From assembly GCA_937871635.1 (NCBI GenBank), contig CALMNS010000657.1, forward strand, positions 1 to 31,727: DNA of 31,727 nt. The letters are read 5' to 3'. Origin of the DNA: an uncultured Solirubrobacter sp. GTDB lineage: Bacteria > Actinomycetota > Thermoleophilia > Solirubrobacterales > Solirubrobacteraceae. The position numbers and the translations under genes are program-made. The notes below the pieces were generated by a model. The model saw only the letters and a list, made by a program, of their open reading frames with translations, had not been told where the DNA came from and searched no databases. Below are positions 1 to 7,472 of this stretch, piece after piece (the stretch's first letter is position 1; every line of letters begins with the position of its first letter).

Positions 1-86
1 ACGGAGAACCGGTGCGACTGCACGGCGGCCCCGAGCTCGCCCGTGGCCGGATCGCGGGCGACGATGGAGTAGGTGCCGTGGCGCAC
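1..86 (-). CDS. DUF1028 family protein, N-terminal fragment
   Basis: This is the first 28 codons of a minus-strand gene that runs off the left edge of the window. From a GTG at 84-86 the frame reads MRHGTYSIVARDPATGELG and then AAVQSHRFSV. That is the typical opening of DUF1028 proteins, which belong to the Ntn-hydrolase-like fold and have no settled function. A leaderless-type box, TAGGCT, lies 6 nt before the GTG. The gene diverges from the alkyltransferase-like gene at 141. It is easily missed because it has no ATG and is truncated. The family call rests on the N-terminal motif alone. Confidence 0.75.
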   Translation of the reverse strand, partial: MRHGTYSIVARDPATGELGAAVQSHRFS

Positions 87-92
87 CGCGGG

Positions 93-98
93 AGCCTA
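93..98 (-). promoter_or_regulatory. -10 box TAGGCT, leaderless type
   Basis: TAGGCT on the minus strand is followed by 6 nt and then the GTG of the DUF1028 gene. The pattern TANNNT-N6/7-start recurs at seven genes in this window and is typical of leaderless transcripts in Actinobacteria. Confidence 0.5.
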
Positions 99-127
99 AC
101 CGCCGCGTGGCGCGTGGCGCGGGGCTT

Positions 128-133
128 TAGGCT
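128..133 (+). promoter_or_regulatory. -10 box TAGGCT, leaderless type
   Basis: TAGGCT is followed by 7 nt and then the ATG at 141. There is no Shine-Dalgarno sequence in front of that ATG, so a leaderless transcript is the simplest reading. Confidence 0.5.
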
Positions 134-140
134 CGCCCGG

Positions 141-422
141 ATGAGCGAGCGGGCCGACCGGATCCTCGCCCGGGTGCGGGCGACGCCGCCCGGCTTCGTC
201 CGGACCTACGGCGACGTCTCGCCGGGCGCCCCGCGGGCGGCGGGGGCGGTGCTCTCCGAGACGGACGACCCGGGGCTGCCGTGGCACCGGATCGTCCGGG
301 CCGACGGCTCGCTGGCCAAGGGCGCCCGCCAGCGCGCGCTGCTCGAGGCCGAGGGGATCCCGTTCACCCCGGGTGGCCGGGTCGACCTGCGGGCCGCGCG
401 GTTGCCGGACTCGGGGCACTAG
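141..422 (+). CDS. Alkyltransferase-like protein (ATL), MGMT DNA-binding-domain family
   Basis: This 93-residue protein has the fold of the DNA-binding domain of O6-alkylguanine-DNA alkyltransferase. It keeps TYGDVS (residues 22-27) and the segment PWHRIVRADGSLA (47-59). In true MGMT the active site reads PCHR. Here the acceptor Cys is Trp48, the hallmark of ATL proteins, which bind O6-alkylguanine without repairing it and pass the lesion to nucleotide excision repair. The ATG at 141 was chosen because the protein then begins with the usual short helix and the -10 box lies 7 nt upstream. A longer frame exists upstream but has no family similarity. The stop codon overlaps the -10 box of the next gene. 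Confidence 0.88.
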   Translation: MSERADRILARVRATPPGFVRTYGDVSPGAPRAAGAVLSETDDPGLPWHRIVRADGSLAKGARQRALLEAEGIPFTPGGRVDLRAARLPDSGH

Positions 423-425
423 CCT
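420..425 (+). promoter_or_regulatory. -10 box TAGCCT, leaderless type
   Basis: TAGCCT begins on the stop codon of the ATL gene and is followed by 6 nt and the ATG at 432. It fits the TANNNT-N6/7-start pattern seen elsewhere in the window. Confidence 0.45.
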
Positions 426-431
426 CGGCGC

Positions 432-857
432 ATGTGGCTCCAGCGCGAGATCTCGCTCGACCCGCGGCCGCGCGGCTTCCACCTCATCACCCGCGAGGTG
501 CAGGCCGCGCTGCCCGAGCTCGACGAGGTGGCGGCGGGGCTGCTGCACCTCTTCATCGCCCACACGTCGGCCTCGCTCACGCTCAACGAGAACGCGTCGC
601 CCGACGTGCGCGCCGACTTCTCCGCCTGGTTCGACCGGGCGGTGCCCGAGCGCGCCGACTACTGGACGCACACGCTCGAGGGCGCGGACGACATGCCCGC
701 CCACGTGAAGGCCTCGCTGCTCGGTCCCTCGCTCACGCTGCCGGTCGGCAGCGGCCGCGGCGGGCTCGCGCTCGGGACGTGGCAGGGGATCTACCTGTGC
801 GAGCACCGCGACCGGGGCGGAAGCCGGCGCCTGATCGCCACCCTCCACGGGGAGTAG
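432..857 (+). CDS. YjbQ/UPF0047 family protein (secondary thiamine-phosphate synthase-like)
   Basis: The protein has 141 residues, the normal length for the YjbQ family of small trimeric cytosolic proteins. The signature HTSASLTLNENASPDVRADF is present around residues 52-71, and the C-terminal segment TWQGIYLCEH supplies the family's other conserved histidine. YjbQ of E. coli shows weak thiamine-phosphate synthase activity when overproduced, but the physiological role is unsettled. The ATG follows the ATL stop by 9 nt, and the methyltransferase gene begins 6 nt after this stop, so the three genes may be read together. Confidence 0.9.
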   Translation: MWLQREISLDPRPRGFHLITREVQAALPELDEVAAGLLHLFIAHTSASLTLNENASPDVRADFSAWFDRAVPERADYWTHTLEGADDMPAHVKASLLGPSLTLPVGSGRGGLALGTWQGIYLCEHRDRGGSRRLIATLHGE

Positions 858-863
858 GGAGGC

Positions 864-1466
864 ATGGCCGCCCCCGACCTCTTCGCCCGCGCCGACCCGT
901 CGGCGGACGGTGCCTTCTACGTGATGCCGCGCAAGGTCGTCCATATCGAGGCGGGCGCGATCGCGGCCCTGCGGGCCGTCTACGCGCGCGACCTCCCGCC
1001 GGGCGAGCCCGTCCTCGACCTGATGTCCTCGTGGCGCTCGCACCTGCCCGAGGCCGGGCTCGGCCCCGTCAGCGCGCTCGGGATGAACGCGGACGAGATG
1101 GCCGACAACCCGCAGATCACCGCGGGCTTCGTCGTCCACGACCTCAACGCCGACCCTGCGCTGCCCTACCCCGACGCGGCGTTCGGCGCCGTCGTCTGCG
1201 CGGTGAGCGTCCAGTACCTCACCCGTCCGCTCGAGGTCTTCGCCGAGGTCGGTCGCGTCCTGCGCCCGGGCGGCGTGGCGATCGTGTCCTTCTCCAACCG
1301 CTGCTTCCCGACCAAGGCGATCCGCGCGTGGACGCTCGGCACGGACGCCGACCACGTCGCGCTCGTCCGGGCCTACCTCGAAGGCACGGGCTTCGCCGAC
1401 GTCCGCGACGAGGCGCCCCCGACCGGCGACGACCCGCTGTTCGTGGTCAGCGGCCGCGCCAGATAG
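864..1466 (+). CDS. Class I SAM-dependent methyltransferase (Methyltransf_11-like)
   Basis: This 200-residue protein has an unusual motif I, VLDLMSSWRSHLPE (about residues 50-63), in place of the glycine-rich loop. It is followed by a second-strand segment, VSALGMNADEM, and a motif IV region, PYPDAAFGAVVCAVSVQYL. The segment EVGRVLRPGGVAIVSFSN is the classical post-motif III strand. The LDL-SSW form of motif I is shared by a subgroup of uncharacterised bacterial and plant methyltransferases. The substrate is unknown. GGGAG lies just before the ATG. The last 20 bp overlap the end of the convergent enoyl-CoA hydratase gene. Confidence 0.82.
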   Translation: MAAPDLFARADPSADGAFYVMPRKVVHIEAGAIAALRAVYARDLPPGEPVLDLMSSWRSHLPEAGLGPVSALGMNADEMADNPQITAGFVVHDLNADPALPYPDAAFGAVVCAVSVQYLTRPLEVFAEVGRVLRPGGVAIVSFSNRCFPTKAIRAWTLGTDADHVALVRAYLEGTGFADVRDEAPPTGDDPLFVVSGRAR

Positions 1467-2220
1467 GCGCCCGCTTCTCGGCGAAGGCGGTGGCACCCTC
1501 GCGCGCGTCCTCCGAGCCGAACACGGGCCCCGCGATCTCGCCCTGCTTCGCCCACGCCTCCGCCTCGGTCCAGTCCGCCGAGGCGCGCACGATCCGCTTG
1601 GAGGCGTCGAGCGCGAGCGGACCGTTGGCGGCGACGGCCGCGGCGAGCTCGCGGGCGACGGCGACCGCTTCGCCCGGGTCGGCGAGGCGGTTGACGACGC
1701 CGAGCTCGTAGCCCCGGGCGGCGTCGATCGGGTCGCCGGTGAGGGCGAGCTCCATGGCCACGTGGTAGGGGATCCGCCGCGGGAGGTGGATGAGCGCGCC
1801 GCCGGCGGCGACCAGCGAGCGCTTGACCTCGGGGATCCCGAGCCGGGCGTCGCGCGCGGCGACGATCAGGTCGCAGGCCAGGGCGACCTCGAACCCCCCG
1901 GCCACCGCGAAGCCCTCGATCGCCGCGATCAGCGGCTTGCGCGAAGGCCGTTCGACGATCCCGGCGAACCCGCGCCCCTCGACCCACGGCCGCTCGCCGG
2001 TCACGAAGGCCTTGAGGTCCATCCCGGCGCAGAAGGCCCCGCCGGCCCCGGTGAGGATCCCGACCTGCAGCCCGTCCTCGGCGTCCAGGCGGTCGAGCGC
2101 GGCGGCAACCCCCTCGGCCACCGCGAGGTTGACCGCGTTGCGCGCCTCGGGGCGGTTGAGCGTGATGGTCAGGACGCCGCCCTCGGCGGCGGTGAGGACC
2201 GCCTCCTCGGAGGAGCTCAT
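1447..2220 (-). CDS. Enoyl-CoA hydratase/isomerase (crotonase family)
   Basis: The protein has 257 residues, the usual crotonase length. The oxyanion-hole segments are visible: AFCAGMDLKAF near residue 60 and EGFAVAGGFEVALACDL near 100. The downstream segment GIPEVKRSLVAAGG carries one catalytic-type Glu. Members hydrate or isomerise enoyl-CoA thioesters in fatty-acid or aromatic-acid breakdown. The Gly-rich loop and oxyanion motifs are slightly divergent, so the exact reaction is open. The ATG at 2220 overlaps the nucS stop by 4 bases (ATGA), which implies co-translation with nucS. An upstream in-frame extension lies inside nucS and shows no family similarity. Confidence 0.9.
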   Translation of the reverse strand: MSSSEEAVLTAAEGGVLTITLNRPEARNAVNLAVAEGVAAALDRLDAEDGLQVGILTGAGGAFCAGMDLKAFVTGERPWVEGRGFAGIVERPSRKPLIAAIEGFAVAGGFEVALACDLIVAARDARLGIPEVKRSLVAAGGALIHLPRRIPYHVAMELALTGDPIDAARGYELGVVNRLADPGEAVAVARELAAAVAANGPLALDASKRIVRASADWTEAEAWAKQGEIAGPVFGSEDAREGATAFAEKRAPIWRGR

Positions 2221-2894
2221 GCCGCGAAGAGGGTGAGCGCGGGGACCTTCTCGCCGCGCAGCACGTCGAGGTCCACCTCGACCCAGCGGATCCCGCGGGC
2301 CTCGGCGAGCACGCGGGCCTGCGGCTTGACCACCTGGGCGGCCAGGACGCCGCAGCAGCCCGCCTTCTCCGGGTCCAGCCGGATCCGCTCCAGGTAGCGG
2401 GAGAGCTGCTCGACGGCGTCGATCGTCCCGACGCGCTTGATCTCGACGGCGATCCAGCCGTCCTCCGCGTCGCGGCACATCAGGTCCACCGGCCCGATGT
2501 CCGTCGGCCACTCACGCCGCACGAGCCGGAAGCCCTCGCCGCACCACCCGGGCGCGTCGGCCAGCGCCTCCTGCAGGTGGGCCTCCACCCCGTCCTTCTG
2601 CAGGCCCGGCGCGTCGGCGTCCATCGCGTGGGCGGAGTCCGAGATCGTCTCGGCGATCGCGATCTCGAGCGTCTCCTCCCCCTTGAGCTTGCGGACCACC
2701 AGCGAGGCGCCGTCCTCGGACTCCTCGATCGCCGTCGGCGGCGTCATCCAGTTGAGCGGCTTGTAGCCCCCGGCGTCCGAGTGGACCATCACCGAGCCGT
2801 CGGCCTTGACCATGATCAGGCGCAGCGCCTCGGGCAGCGTGGTCTTCAGGCGGCCGGAGTACGCGATGGAGCAGCGGGCGACGATCAGGCGCAT
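2217..2894 (-). CDS. nucS: Endonuclease NucS (EndoMS), mismatch-specific
   Basis: The protein has 225 residues. NucS/EndoMS makes double-strand cuts at mismatches and provides the non-canonical mismatch repair of Actinobacteria, which lack MutS/MutL. The N-terminal dimerisation domain begins MRLIVARCSIAYSGRL, a family hallmark. The C-terminal nuclease core has the PD-(D/E)XK residues Asp137 (GPVDLM) and Glu151-x-Lys153 (AVEIKR). The C-terminus ends LTLFAA, which resembles the sliding-clamp-binding tail reported for actinobacterial NucS. The ATG at 2894 was chosen by family alignment. A TAGGGT box 7 nt upstream suggests a leaderless transcript. The enoyl-CoA hydratase gene follows with an ATGA overlap. 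Confidence 0.95.
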   Translation of the reverse strand: MRLIVARCSIAYSGRLKTTLPEALRLIMVKADGSVMVHSDAGGYKPLNWMTPPTAIEESEDGASLVVRKLKGEETLEIAIAETISDSAHAMDADAPGLQKDGVEAHLQEALADAPGWCGEGFRLVRREWPTDIGPVDLMCRDAEDGWIAVEIKRVGTIDAVEQLSRYLERIRLDPEKAGCCGVLAAQVVKPQARVLAEARGIRWVEVDLDVLRGEKVPALTLFAA

Positions 2895-2901
2895 CGACGG
2901 A

Positions 2902-2907
2902 ACCCTA
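2902..2907 (-). promoter_or_regulatory. -10 box TAGGGT, leaderless type (nucS)
   Basis: On the minus strand TAGGGT is followed by 7 nt and the nucS ATG. No Shine-Dalgarno sequence is visible. Confidence 0.5.
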
Positions 2908-2971
2908 GATCGCCGGACGGCGAGAAGGGGCGCTCGGCGCCGGACCGAGAGACCGGCCCGACCGCTCCTGC

Positions 2972-3409
2972 TCAATAGGTCCGGTGAGCCAGCAGATGGT
3001 CGTCGAGGATGATCGCGAAGTCTTGGACGTCCGTGAGCCTCTTCCTGGCCTGGGCGGGCGTCAGGGACTGCTTGGCGGTCTTCGGCCGGTCGCAGTTTTG
3101 CGCGACGTCGTGGCGGCGCTGGACGATCTCACCCATCCTCCCGAACACCGCCGCTGACACCGTCTTGGGGCCGTCGGCCCTCGCGCCGCCCGTCAGGCCC
3201 GCGTACTCCGCTCGGCGGAACCCGGCGAGGCGCCTGCGGTCGAGCGCGACGAAGTCATCGACGAAGTCCGGCCAGAGCTTGCGGCCCGGCGGCAGCGACG
3301 GGTTCAAGAGGTCCTTGAGGCGTCCGAGCTGCAGGAGGTTGTCTCGCTCCATCAACGCCCGGGCGGCCATCCGCAGCCCCCAGTTGTTGCGGGCCGCGTA
3401 GTCGGTCAC
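2972..3409 (-). CDS. HEPN-like small protein, possible remnant
   Basis: This 145-residue ORF starts at a GTG (3409). Its C-terminal part reads EIVQRRHDVAQNCDRPKTA (94-112), followed by a helix that ends DFAIILDDHL. This resembles the R-x4-6-H region of HEPN domains of the RiboL-PSP type, whose members act as RNases or toxin-like proteins. The expected His is Gln104, so an RNase activity would be lost. The N-terminus is short for that family, and no convincing ribosome-binding site or promoter precedes it. It could be a decayed accessory gene. The call depends on one motif and is tentative. Confidence 0.45.
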   Translation of the reverse strand: MTDYAARNNWGLRMAARALMERDNLLQLGRLKDLLNPSLPPGRKLWPDFVDDFVALDRRRLAGFRRAEYAGLTGGARADGPKTVSAAVFGRMGEIVQRRHDVAQNCDRPKTAKQSLTPAQARKRLTDVQDFAIILDDHLLAHRTY

Positions 3410-3671
3410 CAGGGGCCGATCGGCAGCTCGAGCTTGCCGTACCCAGCCGGCGGGGCGTGACGCTACGGGACCTGCGTCGCCACCCGCGACAGCGCGAGCC
3501 GCGCCGCCTCCAATGGGACGAGGGTGGATCCGTCCGAGGTGTCCGGGTGAGCAGCCGACGACCCGATCGCCTCGTCGGCCTCCGCGCGCTGGCTCGAGCT
3601 CGGATCGCGGCCCGTTCCCGCCTCGGTCGCGCGCGCTCCGCCGACACAGGCGGCTCAGGAGGCGGTCGGGC
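3410..3671. other. 262-bp gap between HEPN-like ORF and acyl-CoA ligase gene
   Basis: No convincing gene is seen on either strand. A weak 5-bp hairpin (stem CCGCC/GGCGG, 3638-3653) lies just beyond the end of the acyl-CoA ligase gene and could help end operon A transcription, but no T-run follows. On the minus strand short coding-like phrases are interrupted by stops, which would fit decayed sequence upstream of the HEPN-like ORF. Confidence 0.35.
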
Positions 3672-5189
3672 TCAGGTCGTCGGAACGCGCCGTGAGCGGT
3701 CGAGCTCCCGGAGCTCCTTCTTGAGGATCTTCCCGGTGCTGTTCGTCGGCAGCTCGCCCACCGTCACGTAGTCCTTCGGACGCTTGAAGCGGGCGATGGC
3801 GTCGAGGCAGGCACGGTCGAGCTCGGACGGGTCCGCGTCCCCCACCAGGTAGGCGACCACCACCTCCCCCCACTCCGGGTCGGGGCGCCCGATGACCGAT
3901 GCCTCCCTCACCCCCGGGTGCCGCAGCAGGATCTCCTCGACCTCGCGCGGGTAGACGTTCGACCCGCCGGAGATGATCACATCCTTGGACCGGTCACGCA
4001 GGGTCAGGAAGCCCTCGTCGTCGAAGGAGGCGATGTCGCCCGTGCGAAGCCACCCGGCGGCCAGTGCTGCGGACGTCGCCGCCTCGTCGCGCCAATAGCC
4101 GCCCATGACCGTCGCCCCTCGCACCTGGACCTCGCCCAGCGCGCCTGTGCCCGCCAGCTCCCCGTCGGCATCGACGAGCCGGATTTCGACCGCCGAGTTG
4201 GCGACGCCCGCCGATCCGAGCCGATGTTCCCAGCGAGGGTGAGCGCGGTCTGCCACGACGTCCTTGGCCAGGACGGAGATGGTCATCGGCGACTCGCCCT
4301 GTCCGTAGATCTGGGCCAGGCAGGGACCGAGTCGGTCCAGCGCCGCGCGCACGTCCGTCTCGTGCATCGGCGCACCTCCCCAGATGAGGGTGCGGAAGGG
4401 CGGGGAGGCGGACGCCGGCGCGGCGCGAACCAGGCGGGTGACCATGGTCGGTGCCGCGAACATGGACACGTTGCCTCGCGCCGCGGCGATCGCCAGCGTC
4501 TCGTCGGCGTCGAAGCCACCGGACTCGGGGATGACGTTGATCGCTCGACGGCAGACCTGCGCCATCAGGTAGAGCCCGGAGCCGTGGCTCATCGGAGCCG
4601 CGTGCAGCAGCGCGTCGCCGGGGGCGGGCGAGTCGACGTCGGCGAGGTAGCCGAAGGTCATGGCCGCGAGATTGCCGTGCGACAGCATGGCCCCCTTGGG
4701 CCGGCCGGTCGTACCGGAGGTGTAGAAGAGCCAGGCGAGATCTCCGGCTGCGCAGGGAGCCGGGGCGGTCGGGTCGGGTCCCTCGGCCAGTCGCTCCCAG
4801 GCCCGCGAACCGAGCTCGATCACCGGGGCGCCGCCCAGACCAAGCCGGCCGACGTCCGCCGACAGCTCCGAGCTCACGAAGACGGCCTTGGCCTCACAAT
4901 GCCCGAGGATCCACTCGATCTCCGAGGGATGGAGCTTGGGGTTGACCGGGACGGCGGCGAAGCCGCCCCACCAGGCCCCGAAGAGGGCCTCGACGTAGGC
5001 CGGATGGTTCTTGGCGACGATCGCCACGCGGTCGCCCGGACCGAGTCGACAGCGCTTGAGCGACTCGGAGATCCCCGCTGCCCGCTTGGCCAGCTCGCCG
5101 TAGGGGACGATGTCGGATGACCCGCGGCCCACGGCTGGCGCGTGCGGCTCCACGCGAGCCGCGCGGAGGAGCCACTCGGCGAGGTTCAC
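3672..5189 (-). CDS. Acyl-CoA/aryl-CoA ligase (AMP-binding superfamily)
   Basis: This 505-residue adenylate-forming enzyme would convert a carboxylic acid to its CoA thioester with ATP. The P-loop reads FYTSGTTGRPKGAMLSHGNL (about 155-174). The adenine/pyrophosphate region reads IYGQGESPMT. The hinge and C-terminal core motifs are GWLRTGDIASFDDEGF and DVIISGGSNVYPREVEE, and the catalytic lysine motif PTNSTGKILKKELR is near the C-terminus. It is the last gene of operon A, 48 nt after the flavin reductase gene. A role in activating an aromatic or ring-cleavage acid is inferred. The start is a GTG without a clear Shine-Dalgarno sequence. Medium-chain fatty acids are an alternative substrate class. 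Confidence 0.92.
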   Translation of the reverse strand: MNLAEWLLRAARVEPHAPAVGRGSSDIVPYGELAKRAAGISESLKRCRLGPGDRVAIVAKNHPAYVEALFGAWWGGFAAVPVNPKLHPSEIEWILGHCEAKAVFVSSELSADVGRLGLGGAPVIELGSRAWERLAEGPDPTAPAPCAAGDLAWLFYTSGTTGRPKGAMLSHGNLAAMTFGYLADVDSPAPGDALLHAAPMSHGSGLYLMAQVCRRAINVIPESGGFDADETLAIAAARGNVSMFAAPTMVTRLVRAAPASASPPFRTLIWGGAPMHETDVRAALDRLGPCLAQIYGQGESPMTISVLAKDVVADRAHPRWEHRLGSAGVANSAVEIRLVDADGELAGTGALGEVQVRGATVMGGYWRDEAATSAALAAGWLRTGDIASFDDEGFLTLRDRSKDVIISGGSNVYPREVEEILLRHPGVREASVIGRPDPEWGEVVVAYLVGDADPSELDRACLDAIARFKRPKDYVTVGELPTNSTGKILKKELRELDRSRRVPTT

Positions 5190-5237
5190 GCCGCGGACCC
5201 CGACTTGGCCGCCCGGCCCGGACCCGGGCGGCGCGTC

Positions 5238-5744
5238 TCAGGCATCCGGCTCGATATGCAGGCGGCTAAACCGCCCCCGGTAGTACGCCAGCGGAGTCCC
5301 TTCCCCGGCCTGGGCGCGCTCGACCTCGGCGACGAAGATGACGTGCGTCCCGGCCGCCGTCTGCTCGACCACACGCGTCTCCAGATGCGCGAGCGCGCCG
5401 ACCAGCAGCGGCTCGCCGAAGCATCCGAGGGTCACCTCGACGCCGTCGAACTTGTCGGGCGACTTCGACGCGAAGCGGTACGCCAGGTCGGGCTGGCGCT
5501 CGTCGAGGATGTTGACGGCGAACCGGCCGACGCGACCGACGCAGCTCCCGGTCGCCGACTGGCGGTTCATGCAGATGAGCAGCATCGGCGGATCGAGCGA
5601 CAGGGACGTCACGGCGCTCGCGGTGGTGCCGTACAGCTCCTCCCCCTCGATCGCCGTGATCACCGTGACGCCGGTCGTGAAGTGCCCGATGACGTAGCGG
5701 AAGTCGTCCTTCGCCAGCGGAGCGGGCGTGGTCGAAGCGGACAT
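5238..5744 (-). CDS. Flavin reductase (HpaC/HsaB-like), partner of the flavin monooxygenase
   Basis: This 168-residue protein of the FMN-binding split-barrel reductase family supplies reduced flavin to a two-component monooxygenase. Typical segments are DFRYVIGHFTTGVTVITA (14-31), GTTASAVTSLSLDPPMLLIC (39-58) and FAVNILDE (74-81). The reaction uses NAD(P)H to make free FMNH2 or FADH2 in the cytosol. The gene lies 24 nt downstream of the acyl-CoA-dehydrogenase-like oxygenase, the usual arrangement for HsaA/HsaB-type pairs. The ATG has a strong GGAGG 7 nt upstream. Confidence 0.92.
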   Translation of the reverse strand: MSASTTPAPLAKDDFRYVIGHFTTGVTVITAIEGEELYGTTASAVTSLSLDPPMLLICMNRQSATGSCVGRVGRFAVNILDERQPDLAYRFASKSPDKFDGVEVTLGCFGEPLLVGALAHLETRVVEQTAAGTHVIFVAEVERAQAGEGTPLAYYRGRFSRLHIEPDA

Positions 5745-5768
5745 ACGGTCGCCTCCGGAGTGCCGCCG

Positions 5769-6977
5769 CTAGATCAGGGGGGTGATGTTGCTCTCGTACG
5801 GCACGCCGAGCAGCGCCTTGCCGTAGACCTCCTGGCTGACCGCCGGCAGGATCACGGCGTGGCGGGCGCCCGTGTTCGAGTCCCGCCACAGCCGTTGGAT
5901 CGAGCTGACCTCGGCGAAGCTCGAAGCGCCGTTGGCCGAGATCAGCTTGTCGATCGCCAGGCGCGCGTTGCTGATCGCCCACCCGGTGTCGGCGCGGATG
6001 CGGGCCCGCGAGAGGTAGTCGAGCGCCTCCCCCGCCTCGGCCGCCGAGTCGATGTCGGCGGCGGCCCGAGCGGTGTGCAGGGCGGCGGTGTCGGCGAGCA
6101 TCGCGGCCTCGGCGATCGCGTTCTGGAACGTCGTCGAGTCCGTCTGGCGCTCGAAGGTCGTGTAGGCGATCGCTCGGTTGGGGGCCTTCTCGATGATGGT
6201 GCCGAGTACGCCCCGCGACATGCCGACCTGGGGGCCGGCGAGGATGATGGCCAGCGACGGCACGAACGACGACCGGTACAGCGCCTCGTCCTTGTGCTCG
6301 GTCGGGTACTGGTTCCCCAGCGCCGCGGTGACGGACATGACGCGGTGATCAGGCACGAACACCGCCTCGGCGTGCAGCGTGTTGCTGCCCGTCCCTCGCA
6401 TGCCGGCCACGAACCAGGTGTCCTCGATGCGCAGGTCCGACATCGGGATGAGCGCCAGTCCCTGGTCGACCGGCTGGCCCGCGTCATCGACGACCGGCAT
6501 CCCGAGCAGCGCCCAATCGGAGTGCAGGCACCCCGACGCGTAGCCCCACTTGCCGGTCACCTCGAAGCCCCCGTCCACCTTGACCGAGGTCGAGGACGGA
6601 GCGAGGACGCCGCAGACGTGGGCATCGGGGTCAGTGCCCCACACGGCCTGCTGCGCCTGGTCGGGCAACAGAGCGGTCAGCCAGCTGCACGCGTTCAGGA
6701 GCGTGGTGACCCAGGACGTGGAGCCGCAGGCTTCACCGAGCGCGGCCGAGATCTGCGTGGAGACCGAGAAGGGCATCTCGGAGCCTCCGAAGCGGCGCGG
6801 CATCTTCGCACGCAGGATCCCCGCCTCCTCGAGCGCGGTGATGTTCTCGTCGACCACTCGACGGTCGGCGTCGACGGCGGCGGCGTTCGCCCGCAGCTGC
6901 GGCTTGAGCGCGTGCGCCCGTTCGATGAGCTCCTCGCTCGTCAGGTGCGCAAGTGGCTGGACCTCGATGACGGACAT
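5769..6977 (-). CDS. Flavin-dependent monooxygenase, acyl-CoA-dehydrogenase fold (HsaA/HpaB group D type)
   Basis: The 402-residue protein has the three-part acyl-CoA dehydrogenase fold used by group D flavin hydroxylases (HsaA, HpaB of Acinetobacter, DszC). The N-terminal helical domain includes EEAGILRAKMPRRFGG and ACGSTSWVTTLLNACSWL. The central beta domain has KVDGGFEVTGKWGYASGCLH, a typical flavin-site strand, followed by the C-terminal helical bundle. It probably ortho-hydroxylates a phenol-like ring using reduced flavin from the adjacent reductase. The ATG at 6977 has GAGAGG upstream. It lies between the HIT and flavin reductase genes. An N- or S-oxygenating role cannot be excluded. 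Confidence 0.88.
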   Translation of the reverse strand: MSVIEVQPLAHLTSEELIERAHALKPQLRANAAAVDADRRVVDENITALEEAGILRAKMPRRFGGSEMPFSVSTQISAALGEACGSTSWVTTLLNACSWLTALLPDQAQQAVWGTDPDAHVCGVLAPSSTSVKVDGGFEVTGKWGYASGCLHSDWALLGMPVVDDAGQPVDQGLALIPMSDLRIEDTWFVAGMRGTGSNTLHAEAVFVPDHRVMSVTAALGNQYPTEHKDEALYRSSFVPSLAIILAGPQVGMSRGVLGTIIEKAPNRAIAYTTFERQTDSTTFQNAIAEAAMLADTAALHTARAAADIDSAAEAGEALDYLSRARIRADTGWAISNARLAIDKLISANGASSFAEVSSIQRLWRDSNTGARHAVILPAVSQEVYGKALLGVPYESNITPLI

Positions 6978-7002
6978 GACCCTCTCTCGTTCGGTTGTGC
7001 GG

Positions 7003-7464
7003 CTAGACGGTCGGTGCACCGGAGGCGCCCTGCAGGTTGAGGCGGATGCGGTCAACGACCGCCACGGCGTCGTCGCCGTCGATGTACTTTTCGCGGTTGC
7101 TGAAGAACGCGACGTGCCGGTGCTCGACCGGGATCTCGGCGGTCCGCGCGGAGAGCAGCATGTGCCAGTGCGGCTCGCGCTCGCCGTAGGCCTGCAGGTA
7201 CACGCGCTCGGCGCCGGTCGCCTCCTCGATCGCCCGGGTGAGCAACCGGATCGCCGCTCCCAGCGATGCCGCCTCGCGTTCGGTGAGGGCGCTGGTCTCG
7301 ACGGCATGGCGCCGGAGGGCGAGCACGATCCAGCCCGGCACCTCGAGCCCGGCGAGGGTACCCGCGACCCAGTCGTCGTCGGCGTAGGCCCACCCGTCGT
7401 CGGGCTCGGCGTGGACCATCGCGCAGATCGCGCAGGGGGCCGCGCCGTTGGTGGAGGTCTCCAT
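7003..7464 (-). CDS. HIT-family protein with CxxC motif
   Basis: This 153-residue HIT (histidine triad) nucleotide-binding protein opens with CAIC (about residues 11-14), a zinc-knuckle feature common in bacterial HIT proteins. The triad region reads GEREPHWHMLLSAR. The middle and last histidines of H-x-H-x-H are kept, but the first position is Glu. HIT proteins usually hydrolyse nucleoside phosphoramidates or adenylates, so acting on an acyl-adenylate by-product is conceivable here. The gene sits between the extradiol dioxygenase (8-nt gap) and the monooxygenase (25-nt gap). The ATG at 7464 was chosen because it directly precedes the CxxC segment. Confidence 0.82.
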   Translation of the reverse strand: METSTNGAAPCAICAMVHAEPDDGWAYADDDWVAGTLAGLEVPGWIVLALRRHAVETSALTEREAASLGAAIRLLTRAIEEATGAERVYLQAYGEREPHWHMLLSARTAEIPVEHRHVAFFSNREKYIDGDDAVAVVDRIRLNLQGASGAPTV

Positions 7465-7472
7465 CGTGCCGC

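Noticed and set aside
141..422. Functional O6-methylguanine-DNA methyltransferase
   Set aside because: The acceptor cysteine in PCHR is replaced by Trp and the protein is only 93 residues, so it fits ATL rather than a repair methyltransferase.
96..1496. Long minus-strand open frame opposite the ATL, YjbQ and methyltransferase genes
   Set aside because: The same reasoning applies: three clear genes on the plus strand explain the DNA, and the antisense product is low complexity.
3638..3653. Intrinsic terminator after operon A
   Set aside because: The stem is only 5 bp and there is no T-run; noted in the gap description but not counted as a terminator.
5142..7040. Long plus-strand open frame of more than 600 codons opposite the hydroxylase genes
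   Set aside because: It lies antisense to recognisable enzymes, has an arginine- and proline-rich composition, and matches no family. In GC-rich DNA such open antisense frames are expected.
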